The notes: a model not told the origin generated them from the sequence alone. Shown: positions 24,009-33,736, numbered from the stretch's first letter. The stretch is 64,000 nucleotides of DNA from Flexithrix dorotheae DSM 6795 (GCF_000379765.1 NZ_KB903442.1:1-64000), one strand, 5' to 3'. Numbers and translations are program-made.

Positions 24009-25385
24009 ATGACATACCTTATCAAAACTACAATTAATCTATTTTTCATTCTGGTATTTTCAAACATACTTTTTGCCCAGGTAAGTGAAAAAAAGTTTAA
24101 TTATAAAGCTAAGGAAATAGTAGATATTGATTCGGTTCCAGCTGATTTTCCAGTGAGTTTTAGTTTTATTTCGGATGGGGACTGGCAGATTGTGGCTTAT
24201 TATAACAAAGACAGAAGTTTAACAGTTGCTACCCGAAAACTTTCTGAGGATAAATGGAAAAGGAAATCCTTACCTACCAAAGTAGGCTGGGATAGCCATA
24301 ACAGAATTGTGATGGCGCTGGATAGGGATAATTGTATTCATGTTGCGGCAAATATGCACAATGATTCCATGACCTATTTTATTACCAAAAAACCGTATGA
24401 CATTTCTTCATTTGCGAAAATATTTCCATTGGTTAGTGTATCGGATGAATTGAAATCCACTTATCCAACCTTTATCAAAACAGCGGAAAATCAACTTGTT
24501 TTTACCTACAGAAAAGGCGGGAGCGGGAATGGCATTACCATTACCAATATCTACCAGGAATCAACTAAATCATTCAAAAGGTTAACCAATAATCCATTAT
24601 TCGATGGGTTGAATCAAATGAGCGCTTATGCCAGTGGTCCCAGATTAGATCCCGATGGAAATTTTCATGTCGCCTGGCTCTGGCGGAATACACCTCATTG
24701 CGAAACCAATCATCACCTTTCGTATGCCCGAAGTAAGGACCTGATTAATTGGGAAACGGTTGCCGGGGAGACATTTGAATTACCCATTACCCCAAATTCA
24801 AAACAATTCACCGTTGATCCTGCACCTCCGGGAGGTGGGCTTATTAATGGAGCCTATCGCCTATTTTTTGATAAAAATGGAAACCCGTTAATAGTGTATA
24901 TGAAATATGATGAGGAGGGGAATAATCAATTATTTATTGCCAAAACGGAAAATGGCAAATGGATAACAAAACAAATTACCCACTGGGATTACCGATGGGC
25001 ATTTTCAGGACCGGGTTCCATAACCTTCGAAATCAGACTGAAAAAGGCGGAGATTGATCATAACAATCGAATAAAAGTAGAATATTGGCATATTAATAGA
25101 GGAAATGGTGAAATTTTGGTAAATCAGGACCCATTCAATGTTGTTGAGGATAAAAAAGTAAATGAAGTCCAGAAAGCGGAATATCCGGAAGAACTCCTAA
25201 TGCCTCAAAGAAGTGAACCAGGAATGACAGTCCACTGGTTAAAACCTTCTTTAAAAGATAAAAATGATGATCTTTTTTATGTGCTTAGATGGGAGACTGA
25301 AGGTAAAAAAAGATTTTATAAACAGCCAGAAACAGTTGTTCCTCCTTCTGTATTAAGGTTGTACACTTTTTCCAGGGAAAAGTGA
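24009..25385 (+). CDS. BNR_4 beta-propeller protein, candidate PL24/PL25-like lyase
   Basis: 458 residues from ATG at 24009 (an in-frame TTG lies at 23988). Signal peptide about 1-24 (ending ILFAQ). Seven-bladed-propeller sequence of the BNR_4 family: WDSHN (His97), IHVAANMHND (His111, His117), TYPTF (Tyr152), FTYRKGGSG (Arg168), and DPDGNFHVAW. His97 and His117 are 20 residues apart, and Tyr152 and Arg168 are 16 apart. As I recall, this spacing matches the catalytic His/His and Tyr/Arg pairs of PL25-type ulvan lyases. I therefore infer beta-elimination on a uronic-acid glycan, feeding GH105. Overall identity to a characterised lyase cannot be judged here. It overlaps the region of the next frame only by an unlikely GTG start. 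Confidence 0.72.
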   Translation: MTYLIKTTINLFFILVFSNILFAQVSEKKFNYKAKEIVDIDSVPADFPVSFSFISDGDWQIVAYYNKDRSLTVATRKLSEDKWKRKSLPTKVGWDSHNRIVMALDRDNCIHVAANMHNDSMTYFITKKPYDISSFAKIFPLVSVSDELKSTYPTFIKTAENQLVFTYRKGGSGNGITITNIYQESTKSFKRLTNNPLFDGLNQMSAYASGPRLDPDGNFHVAWLWRNTPHCETNHHLSYARSKDLINWETVAGETFELPITPNSKQFTVDPAPPGGGLINGAYRLFFDKNGNPLIVYMKYDEEGNNQLFIAKTENGKWITKQITHWDYRWAFSGPGSITFEIRLKKAEIDHNNRIKVEYWHINRGNGEILVNQDPFNVVEDKKVNEVQKAEYPEELLMPQRSEPGMTVHWLKPSLKDKNDDLFYVLRWETEGKKRFYKQPETVVPPSVLRLYTFSREK

Positions 25386-25417
25386 TAACCTTAAAAACAA
25401 CTTCTATTAGGGTAAAT

Positions 25418-27601
25418 ATGAGAACTACTAACTATACCTGTAAACATTCATTTTTTTTGATTTTTTTATCCCTAAGTACTATCATTTTCGGTTGTACTTC
25501 TTCTACAAATGAAATCACTTATTCTATTGATAATCAGGATGATAAAACCAAATTTGGTGTTAGTGAAATTAAAGAAGCACTTTTGGAAAAAGGCTTTCAA
25601 TTGAAGCAAATTGAGGGGAATCAGGCTGATTTAATCATTTCCATTTTATCAGAAGAAAATGAGATAAAACAGGAAGGCTTTAAAATTGAAAAGTCAGGAA
25701 AAACAAGAATTAGATTAACCGCTTCTGATGCGGCTGGAAGTATGTACGGAGAGCTTGAACTAGCCGAGCAGATTAAACTTTATGGATGGGAGGGCATAAA
25801 AGAAGTAAGGGAAAATCCTTATATGAAAATGAGGGGCACAAAATTTAATATTCCCCTTGATTTGCGAACCCCAAGTTATAGTCATGCCAGTGATGCCGCC
25901 CAGAATAATATTGCTGAAATGTGGAATTTCGATTTTTGGAAAGCATACATCGACCACATCGCTAAAGATAGATATAACTTTATTTCCTGCTGGAGCCTTC
26001 ATCCCTTTCCTTCACTGATAAAAGTCCCTGAATATCCCGACATTGCCTTAGATAACGTACATCGATCCACAGTGGAATGGGATGAGTATTATAGTCTTGG
26101 TGCTCAAGGGCTTGATTCACCAGAAATATTAGATAATTATGAAGTATTGAAAAAGATTACAATTGATGAAAAAATAGCCTTTTGGCGAAAGGTAATGGCA
26201 TATGGAAAAAGCAGAAATGTAGATTTTTACTTTGTTACCTGGAATATTTTTGTGAATGGGACAAACGGGAAATATGGTATTACCGACAAAGCTGATAATC
26301 CTGTCACCAAAGATTATTTTAGAAAAAGTATTATCCAACTTTTTAGAACTTATCCTGATTTGGCTGGAATTGGTCTTACTACTGGGGAAAATATGCACGG
26401 TGTCAGCTTCGAGGAAAAGGAAAACTGGGCTTTTGATACCTATGCAGAAGGCGTTTTGGATGCAGCCAAGGAAATGCCGGATCGTAAGATTACCTTTATT
26501 CATCGCCAGCATCAGGCTGATCCTGAATACATTGAACAAAAATTTGAACCTCTTATTAAACATAAAAATATTAATTTTATCTATAGTTTTAAATATGCGA
26601 AAGCCCATGTATTTAGTTCAACCACCCAACCTTATCATGAAGAATTTGTAAAAAATATTGGTTCGCTCAAAACTATTTGGACCCTCAGAAATGACGATGT
26701 TTATTATTTTAGGTGGGGATCTCCAAAATTTGTAAGAGAGTTCATCAAAAATATCCCCTATGAAGTTTCAAATGGAATGTATTATGGTTCTGATCAGTGG
26801 GTTTGGGGAAGAGAATTTACCTCTAAAAATGTAGAAGAGCCCCGCCAGTTAGAAATAAAAAAGCATTGGTACCATTGGCTAATTTGGGGCAGATTGAGTT
26901 ACAATCCGGAAATAGATGATCAACGATTTAGCGCCATTTTACAGACGCATTTTCCAAATATCAATACCAATACGTTATTTGAGGCCTGGCATGAAGCTTC
27001 TATGATTTATCCCGTAACAACTGGCTTTCATTGGGGGAGTTTAGATTTTCAGTGGTATATAGAAGGCTGTAGAAGTCATGTTACCCGCTCTGCAAAAAAT
27101 GAAACCGGATTTCATGATGTGGACCTTTTTATTAATTTCCCTGTTCATCCGAAGTCTGGCAACCAAACTATTCAAGATTATGCCAGGATGATCTTAAATG
27201 AGGAAAGCAGCTCGCTTAGAAGTCCTGTTGAAGTATCAGAAATGCTGCACGATCATGCCAATAAAGCCTTAAAGTTGCAGGCTACTTTAAATCCAGAGGG
27301 CAACGAGGAGTTATCCTCAACCCTTAATGATATAAAAACAATTTCTTATATGGGTAAATATTATGCCCACAAAATTGCCGGATCAACTTATGTTGAGCTT
27401 TATAGAAATTCGGGAGATAAAAAGTACCAGGAAGAGGCTGTTAAAGAATTGACAAAAGCTTTGGAAAGTTGGGAACAATACATTGATATCGCATTAGAAA
27501 ATCATATTAATCCTATCTGGACAAACAGGGTGGGTTATGTTGATTGGATAAAACTTACTAAAGAAGTAAAGAAGGACATTGAATTAGCAAAACAAAACTA
27601 A
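25418..27601 (+). CDS. GH67/GH20-like glycosidase lipoprotein, family uncertain
   Basis: 727 residues from ATG at 25418; a GTG at 25382 overlapping the previous stop is less likely. Lipobox at about Cys26 (LSTIIFGCTSS). The N-terminal part resembles the GH20/GH67 accessory fold (FGVSEIKEALLEKGFQL, then RLTASDAAGSMYGELELAEQ). The core looks like a TIM barrel: MKMRGTKFNIPLD, AYIDHIAKDRYNFISCWSLH, FYFVTWNIFV, GIGLTTGENMHG and WGREFTSKNVEEPR. This arrangement suggests an alpha-glucuronidase-like enzyme, which suits a uronic-acid PUL. I cannot place it in a CAZy family or name catalytic residues with certainty; GH115-like or an unclassified family is possible. It lies between the lyase and DUF1593 genes in the same operon. 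Confidence 0.6.
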   Translation: MRTTNYTCKHSFFLIFLSLSTIIFGCTSSTNEITYSIDNQDDKTKFGVSEIKEALLEKGFQLKQIEGNQADLIISILSEENEIKQEGFKIEKSGKTRIRLTASDAAGSMYGELELAEQIKLYGWEGIKEVRENPYMKMRGTKFNIPLDLRTPSYSHASDAAQNNIAEMWNFDFWKAYIDHIAKDRYNFISCWSLHPFPSLIKVPEYPDIALDNVHRSTVEWDEYYSLGAQGLDSPEILDNYEVLKKITIDEKIAFWRKVMAYGKSRNVDFYFVTWNIFVNGTNGKYGITDKADNPVTKDYFRKSIIQLFRTYPDLAGIGLTTGENMHGVSFEEKENWAFDTYAEGVLDAAKEMPDRKITFIHRQHQADPEYIEQKFEPLIKHKNINFIYSFKYAKAHVFSSTTQPYHEEFVKNIGSLKTIWTLRNDDVYYFRWGSPKFVREFIKNIPYEVSNGMYYGSDQWVWGREFTSKNVEEPRQLEIKKHWYHWLIWGRLSYNPEIDDQRFSAILQTHFPNINTNTLFEAWHEASMIYPVTTGFHWGSLDFQWYIEGCRSHVTRSAKNETGFHDVDLFINFPVHPKSGNQTIQDYARMILNEESSSLRSPVEVSEMLHDHANKALKLQATLNPEGNEELSSTLNDIKTISYMGKYYAHKIAGSTYVELYRNSGDKKYQEEAVKELTKALESWEQYIDIALENHINPIWTNRVGYVDWIKLTKEVKKDIELAKQN

Positions 27602-27603
27602 AA

Positions 27604-29100
27604 ATGAAAATGAGATTGGTATTACTGTTTTCCTTCATCCTAAGTTTTCAGTTGACTTATGGGCAGACCGAAAAACACCGCCTTATTATTCTGGCAGATA
27701 TGGGAAATGAACCCGATGAGGTGCAACAAATGGTGCATATGATCATGTATAGCAATGAATTTGATCTGGAAGGATTAATTGCTGTTACGGGTAAATACCT
27801 CAACCCTCAGGAAAAAAGGCCCTACAGACGAGTTTTACATCCTGAATTATTTTTAGAAATTATTGATGGGTATGAATTGGTTAGACCTAATTTATTAAAA
27901 CATGCTGAAGGCTGGCCTCAGGCTGATTATTTGCGCTCTATTGTGGTTAATGGACAAACTGAGTATGGAATTGATGGTGTGGGAGAAGGTGAAAATTCTG
28001 AGGGTTCGGATTTAATCGCTAAAAGCCTTACAAAAAATGATTCCAGACTGGTCTACATTGTCGTTAATGCAGGCTCAAACACCTTGGCACAGGCATTAAT
28101 CGATTTGAAGGCAAAATTATCGGATGCTGCATTTAAGGCCATGATTAAAAAAATAAGGGTATTTGAAAACGGAGCTCAGGACAATGCAGGAGCCTGGATT
28201 TGCGCTAAATTTCCCGAAATCCACTGGATAAGGAGCAATTTTCAGACTTATTGTTATGGTGGGCCAAGTTGGGATTCAAATGAAGGGAAAGAAGGTAGCA
28301 CCACTCAATTAGGTCCATATACCTGGGAGCCTTACGAATATTCGAGCATGGGTCAACATCACTGGACACTTACTCACATTATAGGAAACCATGGATATCT
28401 TGGGAAAGTATATCCTTTACGCCAGATGCATAAAGGAAATATTGTTTTCCTGGAAGGAGGAGGTACAATTCCATGGATGGGATTAATTCACCGGGGACTC
28501 ACTGATATAAGTCAACCACATTGGGGTGGATGGAGTGGAAGATATTCCAGGGATAAAAAGAAAAATGCATGGTCAAAGCATGAGAATGTAAAAGTAGATG
28601 AAGAAAACTATGAGGATTTTGAGGTCTTTATTGATGTTGCAGACAAATGGACTGACCCCTCTAACAATAAGCTTTATGAAAATACCTATACTCCGGTATG
28701 GAGATGGAGAAGAGCTTATTTTGATGATTTTAAATGCCGAATGGATTGGTGTGTTGCCGAGTATGAAGAGGCCAACCATAACCCAATAGCTGCTATTAAT
28801 GGTGATGAAACCGAAAAGATTCATCATATAAAAACAAAGCAGGGAGAAATCATCAATTTTGATGCTTCAGCTTCAAAAGATCCTGATGGAGATCCTATAA
28901 ATTTTATATGGTGGATTTATGAAGAGGCAGGGACTTATGAAAACCCAATCACATTGGAAAATCCAAACCAGTCTCAATTTTCCCTTGAAATTCCAAAAGA
29001 TGCCAAGGGAAAGGAAATTCATCTGATTCTGGAAGTCACAGATGAAAATGACATAGCCAACCTAACCGATTACAGAAGGATTGTGATTAATGTGGACTGA
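27604..29100 (+). CDS. DUF1593/Sde182-like protein with nucleoside-hydrolase-like domain
   Basis: 498 residues from ATG at 27604, starting three bases after the previous stop. Signal peptide about 1-20 (LSFQLTYGQ). The N-terminal Rossmann-like domain resembles inosine-uridine nucleoside hydrolases (RLIILADMGNEPDEVQQMV, with the Asp cluster at 32-38, and IVVNAGSNTLAQAL). It matches the family of the Saccharophagus Sde182 cellulose-binding protein. The C-terminal about 100 residues form an Ig-like domain (FDASASKDPDGDPINFIWW). Members occur in many plant- and algal-polysaccharide loci, but their reaction is unclear; a hydrolase acting on an N- or O-glycoside is plausible. It is the last gene of the PUL on this strand. 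Confidence 0.78.
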   Translation: MKMRLVLLFSFILSFQLTYGQTEKHRLIILADMGNEPDEVQQMVHMIMYSNEFDLEGLIAVTGKYLNPQEKRPYRRVLHPELFLEIIDGYELVRPNLLKHAEGWPQADYLRSIVVNGQTEYGIDGVGEGENSEGSDLIAKSLTKNDSRLVYIVVNAGSNTLAQALIDLKAKLSDAAFKAMIKKIRVFENGAQDNAGAWICAKFPEIHWIRSNFQTYCYGGPSWDSNEGKEGSTTQLGPYTWEPYEYSSMGQHHWTLTHIIGNHGYLGKVYPLRQMHKGNIVFLEGGGTIPWMGLIHRGLTDISQPHWGGWSGRYSRDKKKNAWSKHENVKVDEENYEDFEVFIDVADKWTDPSNNKLYENTYTPVWRWRRAYFDDFKCRMDWCVAEYEEANHNPIAAINGDETEKIHHIKTKQGEIINFDASASKDPDGDPINFIWWIYEEAGTYENPITLENPNQSQFSLEIPKDAKGKEIHLILEVTDENDIANLTDYRRIVINVD

Positions 29101-29136
29101 TTTGGACCATAGAGAAGTGTTGGAAGTGTTGAATAA

Positions 29137-29247
29137 ATGGAAAGACTTGAGGAGGTTTTTGATGCAAAAAAAGGAACTGGAAAAGGACACGAATTGGAAA
29201 TTCTTTCAAACTTAATTGATCGATACCAAAACGAAAATTGGTTTTAG
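29137..29247 (+). pseudogene. HigA-type antitoxin fragment
   Basis: 36 codons from ATG at 29137 to TAG at 29247: MERLEEVFDAKKGTGKGHE, LEILSNLIDRYQNENWF. This matches the N-terminal segment of HigA-like antitoxins (LEEIFDAKPGTPEGDELELL, then a YE-E-HYPI segment). The helix-turn-helix half is missing and no toxin gene is adjacent, so it is a relic of a toxin-antitoxin locus. Confidence 0.55.
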
Positions 29248-29341
29248 GAATGATTAAAAAATTGAACTATACCCTTCATATTCCAACTTAAGTTTTGGTT
29301 TAGGAATAATTTCAATTTTGTAATAACAATACCATACTCTT

Positions 29342-32300
29342 TCAAGTAAGGCTACTTCCTGTGTTCCTGAAACAAATGCCTATTATGTGGCCATTAGAGG
29401 AAACATTTCCTTTTTTGTAAGCTTTTCCTCTTAAATTAACCTGATCATTTTCTCCTGCCCCTCCTATTTTAAAGTTCAGACTGAATTTTTCCTCATTTTT
29501 AAATGTAGCAACTATTTTTTTCTCAATTGATTTATCTTTATCAGGATTTATTAAGTCCATAAATTTTTCAATTGTAATGGGGTAGTTCTCATTTTGATTA
29601 AATATTTTGTACATATGCTTATCCCATGTAAGCTTATTATCCTCAAAATTCCACTCCCAGGTACCAATTTCTGCTACTTCATTTATAAGTTTTAGTTTTT
29701 CCTTTGTTTGATTTTCCAGCGTCACATCTTTGATTACCGCTACTGATCGCAAAAATTTACCTGTACTATCTTTTTCGGCTATTGCAGAGAGAAGTACATC
29801 CATTGTTTCACCATTTTTTTTGATAAACTCATAAGGAATATCTGTACAATATCCCTTTTTAAAATATTCAGGTAGGGTTATTTTAGCATATTCAGCACTT
29901 CTTTTACTCAAAAATTCAGTAGAGTATTTCCCTATTACTTCTTCCTCCTGATAACCCATTTTTTCCAACCAATATTCGCTTGCACTTATAATTTTTCCAT
30001 CACTCCCAATAGAATGCATCATCACGGGTGTTTTTTTATACAAGGAACGGTATTTTCGCTGACTTTTCTTTAATTTTTCTTCCGCTTTAATCCTGTCAGT
30101 TATATCTATACAAATACCTACAAATCCTTCTAAAATTCCTGAAGAATGAAAATAAGGGACCGCCTTATTAAGCATCCATTTATAATTTCCCCCTTTTTTT
30201 CTTAACCTGTAAACAACCTCAAATTTCTCTTTTTTCTCAAAACCCTCATCAAAAATTTTGAGACTTTTTTCGAAATCATCAGGATGAATTAATTCAAACC
30301 ATTGTTGTCCTTCAACATCGGAGATTTCCTTTCCTGTAAAATCCAGCCAGGCATTGTTAAAGAAATGGAAATGTTTTTTTTCATTTACCAACCATTTCAT
30401 TACCGGGGCCGTTTCAGTGAGTATTTTTAGCCTTTTTTCATTCGTCTGTAATTTTTTAACTTTTTCAATATCAATGAAGGAAATCACAATCCCTTTCACT
30501 TCCTGGGTTGAGGTGAAAAAGGGATTTATTTTCATGAGGTAATGTCTTCCTTTCTCATTTGTAATTTCATGCTGAGTGGGTGAGGAAGTTTCTAAAACAT
30601 GGCTTAGTTCATCTTTGAATTTATTGAATCCGAAATGAGTAGCAAAATGGTAAATCGGCCGGCCCTTGTCACTATGCACCAAGTTAAAGTGATGATTTAT
30701 TGCAGGTGTAAATTTCCTGATTTTTAGTTCGATATCTAAAAAAATGGTCCCGATATCAGTGGAAGAAAGCAAGTTATTGATATCATTGTTCAATTCGGTA
30801 AGTTCTGTTACTTTGGCATTCAATTCTGAATTAACAGTATACAATTCCTCATTTACCGATTGTAATTCCTCATTAGTACTTTGCATTTCTTCATTAGAGG
30901 ACATAAGTTCCTCATTTGTAGCCTGCAATTCCTCATTGGCAGTTTCATACTTTTCTTGAGTTGTTTTGAGGAGATCTTTGGTTTCTAATAGCTCAAGTTC
31001 AAGGTTTTGCTCTCTGGTTTCATCATATTTATCCTTTGAAAAAAAGTTTGAAACTATCTCATTATTTTCATCTGTTTTTGTCAAAAATTCAATTAAAACT
31101 AGTTTTTCACTAGTACTATGAAACCATTTGGGAATAAATCGAATATCCAGTTTGAAACTCCTATCTCTTTTAAAAAATGGAACTTCCTTATAATCGTAGG
31201 TAATATTATCTTTTAATACTTTTTTTATACCATCCTTAAAGATTACCAATACGTCATTTGGTAATACTTTTGAAAGATTGAATTGAGAAATACTTCTGGG
31301 GAAAACCAAAAACTCATCCATGTCTCCAACTGATTGTAGGATTTCCAATTCCTTATTAACAATCATGCAGGTGGGCGCATAATGGTCTAAAATCAATTCT
31401 CCAAATCGTTCGTTTAAATCACCAGGATAAGTTTTTACATGGAGTGGTTCTTCCTTTTTTATTGAGTGAAAATCCAGGTCCCTTTCCCGATATTCTTGTT
31501 CATGGACTTTTAAGTTAAATGGCAAAACACGTTTTTTTCGCACACTTTTAAGCCTGAAAATTCGCCACCTACTATCAAAAATATTATATTCATTACCCAT
31601 ATTCATTATAGACTCACTCGGCCCCAGAAATAGAAATCCATTAGGATTGAGGGCATATGTAAACTTTTCTATAATATTTTCCTGAGCATATTTGTCCAGG
31701 TAAATTAACAGGTTTCGAGAGGAAATGAGATCCATATTGATGAATGGAGGATCTTTGAGCAGGTTGTGATGGGCAAAAACGATCCTTTCTCTTAATTCCT
31801 TGGCAACTTCATAATGATCCCCAATCTTAAAAAAATATTTATTTAATAAGGCATGAGGTATATCTGATTCTATATGAGTACCAAATCTTCCGGTACCAGC
31901 TTTCGTTATTGCATTTTTGGAAAGATCAGTAGCAAATATTTTGAAATCTTGTTTCAGATGATTAATCGTACAAAATTCGTGAAGAATAGCGGCAAAAGTA
32001 TAGGCTTCCTCTCCAGTAGAGCAACCTGCTACCCAAATCCTAATTATTTTGTCAGGGTTTTTAAATAATTGAGGAATCACCTGATGTTGTATAACCTCAA
32101 AAGCTTCTCTATCTCTAAAAAATTTGGTGACATGAATTAAAAACTCTTTTGCTAAAATCTCATTTTCTTCTGGATTACTTTGCATATAATCTGCATACTC
32201 AGCCAAGCTTTTTAAACCAACTAATTTAAGCCTTTTGGTAATTCGTCTCTCTAAAGTAGCCGGTTTATAATGTCTGAAATCGAGATTTTTTTGAGCATAT

Positions 32301-32956
32301 ACATTTGATAGAATATTATTATAAGCTTTGTGGTATTGTCCTCCGAATTCCACCTCCGAACCCAGTGGAAGGTGGTATTTATTATCGCCACAGATTTTTT
32401 GTAACTGTTCTGTCAATTGGGTGGGGTTCCCAAGAAAATCATATAGATTGGTAGCGATAGCAGCATTTGGCATTCCATCAAACTGAGCAGAATCAGGATC
32501 CTGAACCAGGACAATACCTCCTTCTTCATTTATGGTTCGGATACCTCTTGAGCCATCAGTCCCTGATCCTGATAATATTATTCCAATAGCTCTATCTTTC
32601 AGATTTTTACCTAATGAATGAAAAAATATATCAATTGGAAGTGTGATTGTATTTTTTTCTTTTTCGGTAATTACAAATTTGTTATTGGAGATGGTTAATA
32701 TTTTTCCTCTGGGTATTAAATAAACATGATTTGGCCTGATTATCTCATCATGAACAGCTGTAGTGACTTCAATAGTAGTGTGCTTACTTAATAATTCATC
32801 CATCAAACTGACAAAATCAGGGGATAAATGCTGAATTATAATATAAGCAGCTCCAGAGTATCTGGGAATTCTATCAAACAATTTCTGTATTGGTTCTAAT
32901 CCTCCTGCTGAAGCACCAATTCCCACTATATAAAAATTCTTTGATTTGCTTGACAT
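29342..32956 (-). CDS. CheB-CheR-PAS hybrid sensor without kinase domain
   Basis: 1204 residues from ATG at 32956. CheB methylesterase domain about 1-190 with the full triad: Ser16 (VGIGASAGG), His43 (IIQHLSPDF) and Asp134 (SGSGTDGSRG). CheR methyltransferase about 215-480 (VAGCSTGEEAYTFAAIL, DLISSRNLLIYL). A coiled coil of NEEL/NEEM repeats is near 660-720, followed by at least four PAS domains. No histidine-kinase or output domain follows the last PAS; the protein ends NTGSSLT. An alternative frame stays open for about 35 codons beyond this stop, so 3' damage is possible. It probably works with the neighbouring regulator and kinase, but the methylated substrate is unknown, since no chemoreceptor is near. 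Confidence 0.88.
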   Translation of the reverse strand: MSSKSKNFYIVGIGASAGGLEPIQKLFDRIPRYSGAAYIIIQHLSPDFVSLMDELLSKHTTIEVTTAVHDEIIRPNHVYLIPRGKILTISNNKFVITEKEKNTITLPIDIFFHSLGKNLKDRAIGIILSGSGTDGSRGIRTINEEGGIVLVQDPDSAQFDGMPNAAIATNLYDFLGNPTQLTEQLQKICGDNKYHLPLGSEVEFGGQYHKAYNNILSNVYAQKNLDFRHYKPATLERRITKRLKLVGLKSLAEYADYMQSNPEENEILAKEFLIHVTKFFRDREAFEVIQHQVIPQLFKNPDKIIRIWVAGCSTGEEAYTFAAILHEFCTINHLKQDFKIFATDLSKNAITKAGTGRFGTHIESDIPHALLNKYFFKIGDHYEVAKELRERIVFAHHNLLKDPPFINMDLISSRNLLIYLDKYAQENIIEKFTYALNPNGFLFLGPSESIMNMGNEYNIFDSRWRIFRLKSVRKKRVLPFNLKVHEQEYRERDLDFHSIKKEEPLHVKTYPGDLNERFGELILDHYAPTCMIVNKELEILQSVGDMDEFLVFPRSISQFNLSKVLPNDVLVIFKDGIKKVLKDNITYDYKEVPFFKRDRSFKLDIRFIPKWFHSTSEKLVLIEFLTKTDENNEIVSNFFSKDKYDETREQNLELELLETKDLLKTTQEKYETANEELQATNEELMSSNEEMQSTNEELQSVNEELYTVNSELNAKVTELTELNNDINNLLSSTDIGTIFLDIELKIRKFTPAINHHFNLVHSDKGRPIYHFATHFGFNKFKDELSHVLETSSPTQHEITNEKGRHYLMKINPFFTSTQEVKGIVISFIDIEKVKKLQTNEKRLKILTETAPVMKWLVNEKKHFHFFNNAWLDFTGKEISDVEGQQWFELIHPDDFEKSLKIFDEGFEKKEKFEVVYRLRKKGGNYKWMLNKAVPYFHSSGILEGFVGICIDITDRIKAEEKLKKSQRKYRSLYKKTPVMMHSIGSDGKIISASEYWLEKMGYQEEEVIGKYSTEFLSKRSAEYAKITLPEYFKKGYCTDIPYEFIKKNGETMDVLLSAIAEKDSTGKFLRSVAVIKDVTLENQTKEKLKLINEVAEIGTWEWNFEDNKLTWDKHMYKIFNQNENYPITIEKFMDLINPDKDKSIEKKIVATFKNEEKFSLNFKIGGAGENDQVNLRGKAYKKGNVSSNGHIIGICFRNTGSSLT

Positions 32957-33263
32957 CGTTTGTTTGTAGGAAAATAAATATTGAAATTATTTACTAAACC
33001 AGGGATCCTTTTTTACCAAAAATATTCTAGTTACTATTATTTGTAAGTTTTCCTGGAATTGAATACTATCCAGCTTACTTTAAGCAACAATCGCCTAAAG
33101 ATAAATATTTTATATTGAAGTAATTCGAATCTTTTGAATTAAAGGCTCAATGTTTTAAGGAAGTAATAATTGCAATATGCAGTATAAAATATTATATAAA
33201 CAAACATTGTTGATGTAAAAATAAGTCTTGTTTATATAATTCAGAGGAAATATATTTCTTAAA
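32957..33263 (-). other. Spacer upstream of CheB-CheR gene with shared motif
   Basis: 307 bp of AT-rich DNA, no gene. GCAATATGCAGTAT at 33172-33185 matches GCAATATGCATTAT at 33717-33730 upstream of the response-regulator gene in 13 of 14 positions. This suggests a common regulatory site for both units. Confidence 0.4.
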
Positions 33264-33671
33264 CTATGAAAAATGGGTTTCTACAATCTTATTGACCAAA
33301 GAAATTACTTCAGACTTAGAGTAAAAACCGGTAACTGCACTATAAGATTTAGCCTTTTCAGCATCACTTTCCCTTATGGAAGAGGTAAGCATAATTAACC
33401 TGCAATTTTTATTTTCCGGGAAAAAACGTTTTTCATATTCATCTAAAAAATCAAATCCATTTTTTAATGGCAGGTTTATATCAACTAAAATTAAATCTGG
33501 AAATGTTTCATTATCTTTTTCGTAAAGATTTAATTCCTGAAAAGCATCATCTACATTGGTAACTGCTTTGAAGTTAATTTCATCGCTAACAACTCTCTGG
33601 AAGGCCTGAGTCATTAAAAAATTATTGATATGATCGTCATCAATTGATAAAACATGGCTTAATGCTGTCAT
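33264..33671 (-). CDS. Single-domain response regulator (CheY-like receiver)
   Basis: 135 residues from ATG at 33671; receiver domain only. Acidic cluster Asp11-13, phosphoacceptor Asp64 (LILVDINLPLKNG), Thr/Ser near residue 96 (MLTSSIRESD) and Lys in GFYSKSE. With no output domain it must act by protein contact or phosphotransfer. It lies between the CheB-CheR sensor and the divergent CheR-PAS kinase, so those are its likely partners. Family members (Rcp1-like) commonly receive phosphate from phytochrome-type or PAS hybrid kinases. Confidence 0.9.
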   Translation of the reverse strand: MTALSHVLSIDDDHINNFLMTQAFQRVVSDEINFKAVTNVDDAFQELNLYEKDNETFPDLILVDINLPLKNGFDFLDEYEKRFFPENKNCRLIMLTSSIRESDAEKAKSYSAVTGFYSKSEVISLVNKIVETHFS

Positions 33672-33716
33672 TTGCTTTATGGGTTTTTATTAGATTTTTA
33701 GGGTAGTTAGTGATAA

Positions 33717-33736
33717 GCAATATGCATTATGCATAT
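33717..33736. promoter_or_regulatory. 8-1-8 palindrome in divergent promoter region
   Basis: ATATGCAT-T-ATGCATAT at 33720-33736 is a perfect inverted repeat, 49 bp upstream of the response-regulator ATG, inside the 335-bp divergent region with the kinase gene. Its left part is shared with 33172-33185. It is a likely operator. I found nothing else recognisable in 33672-34006. Confidence 0.45.

Noticed and set aside
26129-26608. 159-codon minus-strand frame inside the GH67-like gene
   Set aside because: It is antisense to a well-supported lipoprotein enzyme gene, with no signal or domain of its own.
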